DNA of 64,000 bases from DATFKA01 sp042095835 (GCA_042095835.1 JBELML010000015.1:1-64000); one strand, 5' to 3'. Positions 24,656-33,371 are shown, numbered from the stretch's first letter. The notes: generated from the sequence alone by a model not told the origin. Made by a program: numbers and translations.

Positions 24656-25660
24656 TTGCAACGAAAGGGTAGACCTGGTGTTCCGCTATGTATATGGGGC
24701 AAACACGGTATTGGAAAAACACAAATCGTTAAGGATTTTGCTAAGAAGAATGGCTGGAAGTGTGTCACGGTAGCTCTTGCTCAATTTGAAGAAATGGGAG
24801 ACCTTCTAGGGATGCCACAGGTTGAGAATAAGCAAACTACCTTGCGTAAACCGCATTGGGTGCCCGATCAGTTTGGGCCAGGTATCTTACTCTTGGACGA
24901 TTTTAATCGAGCAGACGAGCGAATCATCCGAGGTATTATGCCGTTGCTACAGGAGGGACGATTAATGAGTTGGGCAATACCACCTGATTGGCATATCGTA
25001 CTCACTGCCAATCCTGATTTAGGCGATTATAGTGTTACTACTTTGGATGAGGCGGTAAGCAGTAGAATGCTGCATTTTGAGTTGAATTTTGATCTGAAAG
25101 CTTGGCTCAATTGGGCAAAAGCCAATAAATATCCTAACTGGCTGATTGATTTTGTAGCCTGGTTTCCTGAATTGATTGAGGCAGGACAAACGAGCCCCAG
25201 GACCATAGCACAGTTTTTTGATAGCCTCATAGCAATTGAAGAACCAAAGGCGAATCGATCCTTATCCTTTTTATTGGCCAATGCACACTTAGATAATCAA
25301 TTAGCGGCTGCTTTTATGGATTATGTCCAAACGCAGCGACTCCATCTGCCGAGTGCATCTTCGATTTTGTCTACTTCGGATTTCAAGGCCGAAATTAGCC
25401 CAGTATTTGAGGGTTTACTAGCCCAACAGCCACAGCGCTTGGATATCATTTACATGCTCTGGGAGAGATTAATGGCACTATTCAAAAAGGATGATTTTAA
25501 GTTAGATCGGCAGGCAAAAAATAACTTGAACGCACTCCTGCATTTAAAGAATATTCCAAAAGATGTTCGACATTTTTGGGTCAATAGTTTACTTGAACTA
25601 CCGCAAAAGGAGTTCAAGCAGCTATTGGAGTCGGGTGACCTCAGGGATTTATTGCTTTAA
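24656..25660 (+). CDS. MoxR-type AAA+ ATPase
   Basis: A AAA+ ATPase with Walker A GKHGIGKT (15-22 from the TTG at 24656), Walker B ILLLDDFNRAD (about 80-90), and sensor-type NPD and SSRM motifs. MoxR ATPases work with VWA proteins as chaperones in assembling or activating complexes; the DUF2201 protein at 4845-5741 is the expected partner. The start is odd. The frame stays open back to 24578, and translation of 24602-24655 (ADQLHSLLKHQVHSN then RR) looks like real N-terminal sequence, yet no ATG, GTG or TTG occurs in frame before 24656. Either a non-standard codon (ATT at 24581 or ATA at 24599) is used, or the start was lost to the repeat at 24553-24593. The ATPase core itself is intact. Confidence 0.78.
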   Translation: MQRKGRPGVPLCIWGKHGIGKTQIVKDFAKKNGWKCVTVALAQFEEMGDLLGMPQVENKQTTLRKPHWVPDQFGPGILLLDDFNRADERIIRGIMPLLQEGRLMSWAIPPDWHIVLTANPDLGDYSVTTLDEAVSSRMLHFELNFDLKAWLNWAKANKYPNWLIDFVAWFPELIEAGQTSPRTIAQFFDSLIAIEEPKANRSLSFLLANAHLDNQLAAAFMDYVQTQRLHLPSASSILSTSDFKAEISPVFEGLLAQQPQRLDIIYMLWERLMALFKKDDFKLDRQAKNNLNALLHLKNIPKDVRHFWVNSLLELPQKEFKQLLESGDLRDLLL

Positions 25661-25714
25661 TCCCGCTATTTGGCACATCAGGTCAAGTGCTTCAATTATA
25701 AGGATATTGGGAAA

Positions 25715-25940
25715 TTGAACCATATAAGGGATTATAAGGACATATAAGTACATTGTAGTTTTGAACCACAATAGAGACATAGGGTACATAGGTGGTTTGA
25801 GAGCTATGTTTTCTACTGTTTTCTATGTGGTCCATATAAGTACATTGAACCACAATAGGGACATAGGGTACATAGATGTTTTGAGCACTATGTTTCCTAC
25901 TGTTTTCTATGTGGTTCCATATAAGGACATTGAACTCCAT
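25715..25940. repeat. Tandem ~85-bp repeat with internal dyad
   Basis: Two near-identical units (25761-25844 and 25845-25929) follow a partial one (25715-25760) and precede a stub (25930-25940). Each unit starts TTGAACCACAATAG and ends in a CCATATAAG-ACA stretch. The left half (GAACCACA...GGTACATAG) is the imperfect reverse complement of the right half (CTATG...CTATGTGGTTC), so each unit folds into a hairpin of about 70 nt. The units differ at roughly ten positions. Small reading frames here are repeat shadows. Confidence 0.75.
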
Positions 25941-25949
25941 GTCAACACA

Positions 25950-28076
25950 TCACTCTGGAAGTGCAAATGCCACGTATCGATCACCAGAAGCGGCATCTAA
26001 CTTACCGCCACCGCAGGCAATGACGACATATTGTTTACCGTCTACCATATAGGTAGCTGGCGTAGCGAAGCCAGCAGCGGGTAATTCTGCTTCCCAAAGT
26101 TGTTTGCCGGAAGATTTATCGAAGGCGCGAATCTTTTTATCAGGAGTGCCTGCCATGAAAACTAATCCGCCTTTTGTTACAACTGGTCCTCCATAACTTT
26201 CGCTTCCACTTAAAGGTGCGTCAGTACCCACTAGTTTTGGATGTTGACCAAGTGTAACCTTCCAAGTGATCGTACCAGTATTGAGGTTGACCGCGTTGAG
26301 GGTTCCCCAGGGAGGAGTGATTGCAGGAAAGCCTTCGCTATCTTTAAAGCGTTGGTAACCGTTGAAGTAGTAGGGATACTTATTGCCTTCAGCTTTTATA
26401 TCGGCGGCATTTTCATTGGATTCTATTTCTAGAATAAAATCGGCGATGGCTTTCGCCTGTTGGTCATCAATAAAAGAAAAGGAGGGCATTACACCTTTCC
26501 CTTTTTGAATGGTTTCAATGACCTGTGCACTACCAAGGCGTTCCTTAACATTTACTAAAGCGGGTACCTTACCAAAAAGGTCTCCTCCTTCAAGATTGGG
26601 ACCGTGGCAAGTAAGGCAGTAGCTTTGGTATAATTTTTTGCCAAGAGAAAGCTCTTGACCACTTTCCTGGTGTTTGATCATCTGTAATACCCAAGGCATT
26701 TCGCTGGCATTAACAATTAAGTTGCCACTTTCATCGTCGAAGGCGGCACCTCCCCATTCGCCACCACCATCAAGACCAGGAAAAATAATGGCTCCATTTT
26801 CACTAGGAGGGATGAAATCAGCTCCTTCATCTAGGGTGTCCCAACGGGCTTTTACTTCAGCATAAGCTTCAGGTGTTCGACGAGTGATGTCTTCAGCGGT
26901 GAACCGATTACGAGAAAAAGCAGGTGGTGCGCTTGGTATGGGTTGGGTAGGCCAAGCCTCTTCTCCAATTAATTTGGAAGGAGGTACAGGTTGTTCCTCA
27001 ATTGGATAGATAGGCTCCCCAGTTTCGCGATCAAAAATGAAGACATAGGCTGACTTTGTGATTTGAGCAACCGCATCAATTGCTTGGCCATCTTTATTTA
27101 ATGTGATGAGGTTTGGTGCGGCAGGCAAATCTCTATCCCAAAGGTCGTGATGTACAAACTGATAGTGCCATATCCGTTCACCTGTTTTTGCATTGAGCGC
27201 AAGTAGACAATTAGAGAAGAGGTTTTCGCCTTTTCGGTCTGAGCCGTAGAAATCCCAAGCTGCTGATCCAGTGGGTACATACACAATACCTCGCTCGTCA
27301 TCTAAACTTAATCCAGCCCAAGAATTTGCCCCTCCAGCGTATTGCCAAGCCCCCTCTGGCCAGGTATCAGCTCCAAACTCCCCAGGCCAGGGAATGGTAT
27401 GAAAAATCCAAGCTTGCTCACCCGTACGCACATTAATCGCACGGATATGTCCAGGAGCGGCGCCTTCTCCCTCAGATACCCTTGAGCCTAAAATGAGTAA
27501 GTCTTCGTGGATAACACCGGGTGTATTGGCCACAATAAATAAATCGGCGATGTCTCTATCTAGTCCATCCCGCAGAGAAATTTGGCCATCTTTACCAAAG
27601 GTAGGATCAAGCAGGCCAGTATTGGCATCGATAGAGTAGAGTTGGTCTCCTGCTGTTACTAGTATTCTTTTTTGCTCCTCATTAGACCAATAGGTCAAAC
27701 CTCGGTTAACCCCCATACCATATTGTTGGTATCCATTGGCGGCAAAAGGATCAAATACCCAGAGCTCTTCTCCTGTACTAGCATCTAAGGCGAAGAATTT
27801 TAATTTTGGGGAGCTTCCGTATAATACACCATCAATGACTAATGGATTACATTGAATCTGGGTGCGATTTTTTTCCGTATCAGCATCACCGCAAGCATAA
27901 GTCCAAGCAACTTTGAGTTGAGCAACATTATCTACATTGATTTGATCTAATGATGCAGCTTGACTGCTATGTTTATCTCCTAGATAAGCGGACCAATTAT
28001 AGGTGGAATCAGATGACTTTTGGCAGGCTTGAATTAAAAAGATAGAGATTAATAAAAGTAATATATGGCTTTTCAT
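25950..28076 (-). CDS. PQQ-dependent dehydrogenase lipoprotein with an inserted cytochrome c domain
   Basis: A 708-residue quinoprotein alcohol/glucose dehydrogenase. The signal peptide ends in a lipobox (LIQAC, Cys18), so it should be a periplasmic lipoprotein. Residues 30-450 form most of an eight-bladed PQQ propeller with repeated tryptophan-docking motifs (ALDASTGEELWVF, ALNAKTGERIWHY). A monohaem cytochrome c domain with CLTCH at 487-491 follows, and then the last blades (about 570-708, AFDKSSGKQLWEA). Electrons from substrate oxidation would pass from PQQ to the built-in haem and on to the respiratory chain. The substrate is unknown, and no PQQ biosynthesis genes lie in the window. Confidence 0.9.
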   Translation of the reverse strand: MKSHILLLLISIFLIQACQKSSDSTYNWSAYLGDKHSSQAASLDQINVDNVAQLKVAWTYACGDADTEKNRTQIQCNPLVIDGVLYGSSPKLKFFALDASTGEELWVFDPFAANGYQQYGMGVNRGLTYWSNEEQKRILVTAGDQLYSIDANTGLLDPTFGKDGQISLRDGLDRDIADLFIVANTPGVIHEDLLILGSRVSEGEGAAPGHIRAINVRTGEQAWIFHTIPWPGEFGADTWPEGAWQYAGGANSWAGLSLDDERGIVYVPTGSAAWDFYGSDRKGENLFSNCLLALNAKTGERIWHYQFVHHDLWDRDLPAAPNLITLNKDGQAIDAVAQITKSAYVFIFDRETGEPIYPIEEQPVPPSKLIGEEAWPTQPIPSAPPAFSRNRFTAEDITRRTPEAYAEVKARWDTLDEGADFIPPSENGAIIFPGLDGGGEWGGAAFDDESGNLIVNASEMPWVLQMIKHQESGQELSLGKKLYQSYCLTCHGPNLEGGDLFGKVPALVNVKERLGSAQVIETIQKGKGVMPSFSFIDDQQAKAIADFILEIESNENAADIKAEGNKYPYYFNGYQRFKDSEGFPAITPPWGTLNAVNLNTGTITWKVTLGQHPKLVGTDAPLSGSESYGGPVVTKGGLVFMAGTPDKKIRAFDKSSGKQLWEAELPAAGFATPATYMVDGKQYVVIACGGGKLDAASGDRYVAFALPE

Positions 28077-28167
28077 AAAGACTTTTTAATACTAATCTAC
28101 AAAATACCTAAGAGCTAAATCAAAATAATGAGCATAACTAACTCTTAAAACACCAAATAATATTTTA

Positions 28168-28209
28168 CCCTAAACCCTAAACCCTAAACCCTAAACCCTA
28201 AACCCTAAA
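28168..28209. repeat. Telomere-like (CCCTAAA)6 tract
   Basis: Six perfect head-to-tail copies of CCCTAAA, continuing into CC at the end. The last unit contains the TAG stop codon (28205-28207) of the convergent-side oxidoreductase, so the tract touches coding DNA. Two more copies occur at 29364-29377. Confidence 0.95.
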
Positions 28210-29179
28210 CCACAATCACAATCTTCCCCTTCGCCTTACGGGCCATAATCTCCTCAAGTGCCAGGGGAGCATCCTGCAATGGATAGGTGGCATGAATATG
28301 AGGTTTTAAAGCACCTTCCTGGAACCATTGTACCAACTGAAAAGTGTTTTGCAAACTTTTGCCTGGTTCTTTTTGAGCAAAGTTGCCCCAAAAGATACCT
28401 ATAATTTGGCATTCTTTCAATAAGGTAAGATTGAGCGGTATTTTGGGTATTTCACCAGCTGCAAAGCCAACGACTAGATAGCGGCCATGCCTAGCTATTG
28501 CCCGTAAAGCGGGCTCGGCATATTTGTCTCCAACCGGATCATAAATAACATCTGCCCCTTTTTTATTCGTGATTTCTTTGACTCTAGCTTTCAAATCTTC
28601 TTCCTGGTAGTTGATAATTTCGTCGGCCCCGTATTGTTGACATAGCGCTAACTTTTCAGCAGTCGAGGCTGCTGCAATAACTTTTGCGCCCATCTTTTTG
28701 CCTAATTCTACAGCAGCTAGACCTACACCACCTGAAGCACCTAGCACTAAAAGAGTCTGCCCTTCTTTCAAGCGAGCTCGATCTTTCAGAGCATGGTAGC
28801 TAGTCCCATAGGCCAAAAGGAAAGACGCGGCATGGACCATATCCATACCTGGAGGTTTAGGGAAACAAGCCTTGCTATTCACACAGACTTTTTCAGCGAA
28901 GCCACCGTGGCTAGCAAAACCAATCACCTCGTCGCCAGCTTTGAAACCCTTGACGTTTTCGCCAATGGCTTCTACCGTACCAGCCACATCACTACCCGGA
29001 GAGAAGGGGAGTGGCGGTTTGAACTGATAAAGCCCTTGTATGATTAAGGTGTCCGGAAAATTGACGCTACAAGCAGCTACTTTGATCAGAATTTCATCTG
29101 GACCAGGAGATGGATCAGGTATATTTTTATAAACTAAATTGGAAGGAGGACCAAAAGACTCGCATAGAATGGCTTTCAT
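28205..29179 (-). CDS. NADPH:quinone oxidoreductase-like medium-chain dehydrogenase/reductase
   Basis: A 324-residue MDR-superfamily protein without the structural-zinc cysteines. The GroES-like N-terminal domain (about 1-120) includes PGSDVAGTVEAIG. A Rossmann domain carries GASGGVGLAAVELGKKMGA (about 147-165), which binds NADPH. Conserved VIYDPVGDKY and VVGFAAGEIPKIPLN place it with the QOR-like quinone oxidoreductases. It probably reduces quinones or enals in the cytoplasm; the substrate is not known. Its stop codon TAG lies in the telomere-like tract. It starts with ATG at 29179 in DNA that upstream is filled with repeats, and no promoter was recognised. Confidence 0.88.
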   Translation of the reverse strand: MKAILCESFGPPSNLVYKNIPDPSPGPDEILIKVAACSVNFPDTLIIQGLYQFKPPLPFSPGSDVAGTVEAIGENVKGFKAGDEVIGFASHGGFAEKVCVNSKACFPKPPGMDMVHAASFLLAYGTSYHALKDRARLKEGQTLLVLGASGGVGLAAVELGKKMGAKVIAAASTAEKLALCQQYGADEIINYQEEDLKARVKEITNKKGADVIYDPVGDKYAEPALRAIARHGRYLVVGFAAGEIPKIPLNLTLLKECQIIGIFWGNFAQKEPGKSLQNTFQLVQWFQEGALKPHIHATYPLQDAPLALEEIMARKAKGKIVIVV

Positions 29180-29254
29180 CTACTTTTTAAGGTAAGATAA
29201 AAACAAACCCATAAATGATCCTATAATCCCTGGAATGATTCAGAATTAAGAGAG

Positions 29255-29465
29255 CCTATGCTATGTGCTATGTGCTATGTGTTATGTGTCAGGTGTTATG
29301 TGTCAGGTGCCATGTCACACACGTCCCCACCCCTTAACCTCATAAACTTATAAACTCATAACCCCCTAAACCCTAAACCCAACCAACCACTAAACGCTCC
29401 TGACATCATCAACATGCGCACATCTCAATATCACCACATAAGGATCTCCACATCAACACAGCGCA
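29255..29465. repeat. Composite intergenic word-repeat region
   Basis: Heptads CTATGTG (three in a row), TTATGTG and TCAGGTG fill 29256-29315. AACCTCATAAACTTATAAAC (29336-29355) resembles 10001-10020. Two CCCTAAA units are at 29364-29377, and loose ACATC/CACAT words run on to about 29465. The region combines words that occur separately at 9955-10020, 13366-13592 and 28168-28209. I see no gene between 29180 and the tRNA at 29508. Confidence 0.75.
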
Positions 29466-29507
29466 TAAAAAAAGGCCAAGTGAAAAATCACCTGACCTTA
29501 AGTACTG

Positions 29508-29591
29508 TACCCGGAGCGGGACTTGAACCCGCACGGCCTAATGGCCACAGGATTTTAAGTCCTGCGTGTCTACCAATTCCACCACCCGGGC
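29508..29591 (-). tRNA. tRNA-Leu(TAA)
   Basis: The minus strand gives an 84-nt cloverleaf: acceptor GCCCGGG with 3' TCCGGGT plus discriminator A, D arm with TGGTAGAC, anticodon loop CTTAAAA (anticodon TAA), a long variable arm (GGCC-ATTA-GGCC) as in class II tRNAs, and T arm GGTTCAAGTCC. The 3' CCA is not encoded. Confidence 0.95.
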
Positions 29592-29614
29592 AGATACTTG
29601 CTTTTTAAGCGATG

Positions 29615-29647
29615 CAAATTTACGCTAATCTTTAGGGAAATAACAAG
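29615..29647 (-). promoter_or_regulatory. Promoter of tRNA-Leu
   Basis: On the minus strand TAAATTTG (29615-29622) is an exact TAnnTTTG. CTTG (29644-29647) lies 21 nt upstream, with one mismatch to TTTG. The start point would fall about 15-17 nt before the mature tRNA. Confidence 0.5.
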
Positions 29648-29729
29648 TTTTCTGCGTGTTTTTTTAATTGGAATATATAGAAATCAAGTATGCTATTAAG
29701 CAAATAAAAAAATGTGAGCCGTGTTAATG

Positions 29730-29830
29730 CAGAATAAAATCTTGGGATTTTTCTTATTTAAGCATAAAAATTATACATTTGATTAATTGAAGACAGTAAG
29801 TTCCCCATTGTGGGGCTAATATTTTTTTTA
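29730..29830 (+). other. Possible short-transcript element: promoter-like motif then terminator-like hairpin
   Basis: CAGAATAAAATCTT (29730-29743) stands 44 nt before TACATTTG (29774-29781), an exact -7 element. The same 14 bases stand at the same distance before the DUF3276 promoter at 61775. About 20 nt downstream, CCCC-ATTGT-GGGG (29803-29815) is followed by eight Ts (29822-29829). Together they could make a transcript of about 45 nt, or an attenuated leader for susC. The stem is short and the -33 is poor. The rest of the 527 bp between the tRNA and susC shows nothing I can name. Confidence 0.3.
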
Positions 29831-30118
29831 AGACAATATCCATTTAAGCGCCTGTAACAAAATAAAATATTCAAAATCAACTACTTAAGCTTAAGTAGGT
29901 AGCTTGGATAAAATGTAGAACGTGCTCATATCGTCTAATTTTCGTTCAAACCAAAAGTGAATTGTAATATCCGATAAGGATAGTGAAATGAAAGAATTGC
30001 GAAATCAAAGCAGAATTAATAGCAAAAATTTGCACTGTTATCGCACACAAAATGGCTTTATTATAAAATTCAGCATAAAATTTTTGATCTAATACTTCTT
30101 AATTAACGTAGACAAACA

Positions 30119-33100
30119 ATGAAGAAGATTTTTTACACTCTGCTAGCATGCTTCCTTATAAGTGGAGGTTTGCTTGCCCAACGAACGGTAACCGGTACCG
30201 TGACCGACAATAATGGTGAGTCCATCATTGGAGGTTCTGTATTAGTACAAAATACTACTACTGGTACGGTTACGGAAATTGACGGTACGTACAGCATTGA
30301 AGTTCCTGATGGGAATGCTGTATTAGTTTTTTCTTACACAGGTTACGAGACCCAAGAAATCACAGTCGGCAATCAATCAGTAATTGATGTGACGATGACT
30401 GAAGGGGTCGCTCTTGACGAGGTGATTGTAACTGGTTATACCACTCAGCGCAAGCGAGATATAACTGGTGCAGTTGCAGTAGTAGGAGTTGATGAAATGA
30501 ACAAAGTGGTCGCTTCCTCTTTTATTCAAAAGTTGGATGGTCGTGCTGCTGGTTTAAATGTAACTACAGGTGGTGCTCCTGGCGCCAATTCAACGGTTAG
30601 GATTCGAGGTGTTTCGTCCTTCCAGAACAATGACCCATTATACGTAATTGATGGGGTACCTGTTCAGGATGGTTCTTTGAATCAATTAAATCCTGCAGAT
30701 ATCGAGTCTGTTCAGGTTTTGAAAGATCCCTCTACGGCTTCTATCTACGGTGCTCGTGCCAACAATGGCGTAATCATCGTAACTACTAAAAGAGGTCAGG
30801 CGGGTAAAGCACGTATTACCTATAGTGGTAGTGTCGGCGCTGCTTCTCCTGTAAAGGGTATGGATGATTTCCTCATCCAAGATGCTTTGGACTACCATGA
30901 GGTAATGAAGCGTAGTTTTGAAAATGCGGGACTTCCAGTACCTACCAACATTTATGGTAATGCGAATAGCCCATCTATTCCAAACTATATCTGGCCGAAT
31001 GATGGTTCTAACCAAACACAGAGCGTGGATGAGAGTACTTATTCTAATCCAGACAACTTAATTATGCCTTCTTCTGCTGGGACTAACTGGTGGGATGAGG
31101 TATTCCGCACTGCAATGATTCAAGATCACAACTTGAGTGTATCTGGTGGTAACGAGAATGCATTATTCAACATTACTGCGGGTTATCTTGATCAAGAGGG
31201 TACAGTTATTGAAACTTTCTTCGAGCGTTTCTCTCTTCGTGCGAACTCTGAATTCAAAGTTGGTAAATTGAGAATTGGTGAAAACATTGCTTTGACAAGA
31301 ACCAATGAAGTAGATGCTGGCTTCGGTAATACCGCTGAAGGGTCTATTATTGGTAACTTGATCAAGATGCAGCCTGTTATTCCTGTACGTGATGTTGCTG
31401 GTTACTATGCTGGTGCTAAAGCGGTAACGCTAGGTAACGGTACTAACCCAGTACGTATAGCTGAACTGGACAAAGACAATGTTCAGTCTAGAAATCGTGT
31501 GCTAGGTAATGTATTCGCGGAGTTTGAATTCCTTCCTGGTCTTACAGGTAGAACAAGCTTTGGTGTGCAGTATGATGCCAGCACAGATAAGCGTTTCTCT
31601 TTCCCTTCTCCGGAAGAGTCTGAGCCAAACTTAATCAATGGTTTAGTAGAAAACTATGGTCAGTCTACTACTTGGACTTGGACCAACACTTTGAACTATC
31701 AAACGACGATCAATGATGCGCACAACCTGAACGTAATTGGTGGTTATGAGTCTATCAGAAGTGAAGGTAACTTTATGCAAGCATCTATCAATGGTTTCGT
31801 TACTACAGATATCAATGCTTGGTATATTAGTTCTGTATTAGCAGATAACGCTACGCGTAGTGTATTCTCTAATGGTGGATTTAGCTCCTTAGTTTCTGTG
31901 TTTGGTAAAGTAGATTATAATTACAAAAGCAAGTACTACTTGAGTGCAACTGTACGTCGCGATGGGTCATCTCGTTTTGGTCCTAACAATCGCTACGGTA
32001 CCTTCCCAGCATTCTCTGCTGCTTGGCGTTTGACAGAAGAGGACTTCGCAAGTGGATCTAACTTCTTGACAGACCTTAAGATTAGAGCAGGTTACGGGGT
32101 TACTGGTAACCAGTTGATTCCTGACGGTAGTACCGTAAACCAATTTGGTGGTGGTACAGGTACATCTTTCTATGATATTACTGGATCGAACAGTAGTATT
32201 GCTCAAGGTTTCATCCTTACTCGTAGAGGTAACGAAGACTTGAAGTGGGAGGAGAATATCTCTACAAACATTGGATTTGATGCTCAACTTTGGGGTGGTA
32301 AAGTAGAAATCGTATTTGACTGGTTCCAGCGTACGGTTGATGATTTATTATTTGCTCCACAAGCACCTGCCACAGGTGGTAACGCTGCTCCACCTTTCGT
32401 GAATATCGGTAAGATGGAAAACACAGGTTTTGACTTCTCTATTGGATACCGTGGCAAGATCGGTTCTGAAATCGGCTTTAATGCTGACTTGAACTTTGGT
32501 AGATATCAGAATGAAATTGTACGTATTGACGGTGCTCAGGACTTCTTCTTTGGAGGATACGGTGGTCGTGGTGGTAACATCGTGATTAACCAATTGAATA
32601 ACCCAATCGGTACATTCTTTGGATATAAGACAAATGGTATCTTCCAAAACGAAGCAGAAGTTGCTGCTCACGCTACACAAGATGGTGCTGCTCCTGGTCG
32701 TATCCGTTTTGTTGATGAGAACGGTGATGGTGCCATTACTGCGGATGACAGAACAATAATCGGTAGCTACCACCCTGATTTCACTGCTGGTTTGAACCTA
32801 GCGTTCAACTATAAGAATTGGGATTTGAGTATGTTTATGTTTGCCTCTGTAGGTAATGATATCTTCGATATTACTAAAGAGTTTACCATCTTCCGTTTAT
32901 TCTCTACTAACGTTAGACAAGATCGCTTAACTGATTCTTGGACACCAAGTAACACTGGTGCTAGATATCCAGAGATCAATGAGAATGACCAATTCTCTAG
33001 TGCTTATTCTGATTTCTACGTAGAAGATGGATCTTACCTAAGAATGAGAAACATTACTTTAGGGTACAACCTACCAGGTTCTTCTTTGGGTAACTCTGGA

Positions 33101-33295
33101 ATTGAGAATTTGAGATTATTCCTTTCAGCAGATAACTTATTCACGATTTCTGGTTATGATAACATCGATCCAGCGCTTCCAGCGGTAACTCGTAATAGCG
33201 GTGGTGTAAACGTTACTGACCAAACACAAGGTATCGATCGTGGCGTTTATCCGACAAACAGAATCATTACTTTCGGTGTAAATGCAACATTTTAA
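30119..33295 (+). CDS. SusC/RagA-family TonB-dependent outer-membrane transporter
   Basis: A 1058-residue outer-membrane protein. The signal peptide is 1-20 (cleaved after GGLLA). A CarboxypepD_reg-like beta domain (about 22-100, RTVTGTVTDNNGESIIGGSV) is followed by a TonB-box region (DEVIVTGY, about 104-111), a plug domain (about 115-225, with IRGVSSFQNNDPLYVIDGVP) and a 22-strand barrel ending in ITFGVNATF. No STN domain precedes it and no sigma/anti-sigma pair is adjacent. It would import a ligand captured by the SusD partner. Codon choice becomes noticeably biased to GGT, AAC, CGT and similar codons along the gene, as in highly expressed genes. The substrate is unknown; there are no glycoside hydrolases nearby. 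Confidence 0.95.
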   Translation: MKKIFYTLLACFLISGGLLAQRTVTGTVTDNNGESIIGGSVLVQNTTTGTVTEIDGTYSIEVPDGNAVLVFSYTGYETQEITVGNQSVIDVTMTEGVALDEVIVTGYTTQRKRDITGAVAVVGVDEMNKVVASSFIQKLDGRAAGLNVTTGGAPGANSTVRIRGVSSFQNNDPLYVIDGVPVQDGSLNQLNPADIESVQVLKDPSTASIYGARANNGVIIVTTKRGQAGKARITYSGSVGAASPVKGMDDFLIQDALDYHEVMKRSFENAGLPVPTNIYGNANSPSIPNYIWPNDGSNQTQSVDESTYSNPDNLIMPSSAGTNWWDEVFRTAMIQDHNLSVSGGNENALFNITAGYLDQEGTVIETFFERFSLRANSEFKVGKLRIGENIALTRTNEVDAGFGNTAEGSIIGNLIKMQPVIPVRDVAGYYAGAKAVTLGNGTNPVRIAELDKDNVQSRNRVLGNVFAEFEFLPGLTGRTSFGVQYDASTDKRFSFPSPEESEPNLINGLVENYGQSTTWTWTNTLNYQTTINDAHNLNVIGGYESIRSEGNFMQASINGFVTTDINAWYISSVLADNATRSVFSNGGFSSLVSVFGKVDYNYKSKYYLSATVRRDGSSRFGPNNRYGTFPAFSAAWRLTEEDFASGSNFLTDLKIRAGYGVTGNQLIPDGSTVNQFGGGTGTSFYDITGSNSSIAQGFILTRRGNEDLKWEENISTNIGFDAQLWGGKVEIVFDWFQRTVDDLLFAPQAPATGGNAAPPFVNIGKMENTGFDFSIGYRGKIGSEIGFNADLNFGRYQNEIVRIDGAQDFFFGGYGGRGGNIVINQLNNPIGTFFGYKTNGIFQNEAEVAAHATQDGAAPGRIRFVDENGDGAITADDRTIIGSYHPDFTAGLNLAFNYKNWDLSMFMFASVGNDIFDITKEFTIFRLFSTNVRQDRLTDSWTPSNTGARYPEINENDQFSSAYSDFYVEDGSYLRMRNITLGYNLPGSSLGNSGIENLRLFLSADNLFTISGYDNIDPALPAVTRNSGGVNVTDQTQGIDRGVYPTNRIITFGVNATF

Positions 33296-33371
33296 GAATT
33301 TGACACTGGGATTGCCAAAATAAAATGCCGCAATCCCGTTTAATTCCTAAATTTGAATAAAATTTTAAAAA

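Noticed and set aside
25761..25930. Possible CRISPR array
   Set aside because: Only two full units of about 85 bp directly abut, without unique spacers, and no cas genes occur in the window.
25692..26000. Small open frames on both strands in the repeat region after the MoxR gene
   Set aside because: Their translations are repeats of the same DNA words on both strands and have no independent protein character.
31967..32773. Long antisense frames inside the SusC gene
   Set aside because: They arise from its biased codon use; their Thr/Ser/Val-rich translations resemble no protein, and the forward gene is certain.
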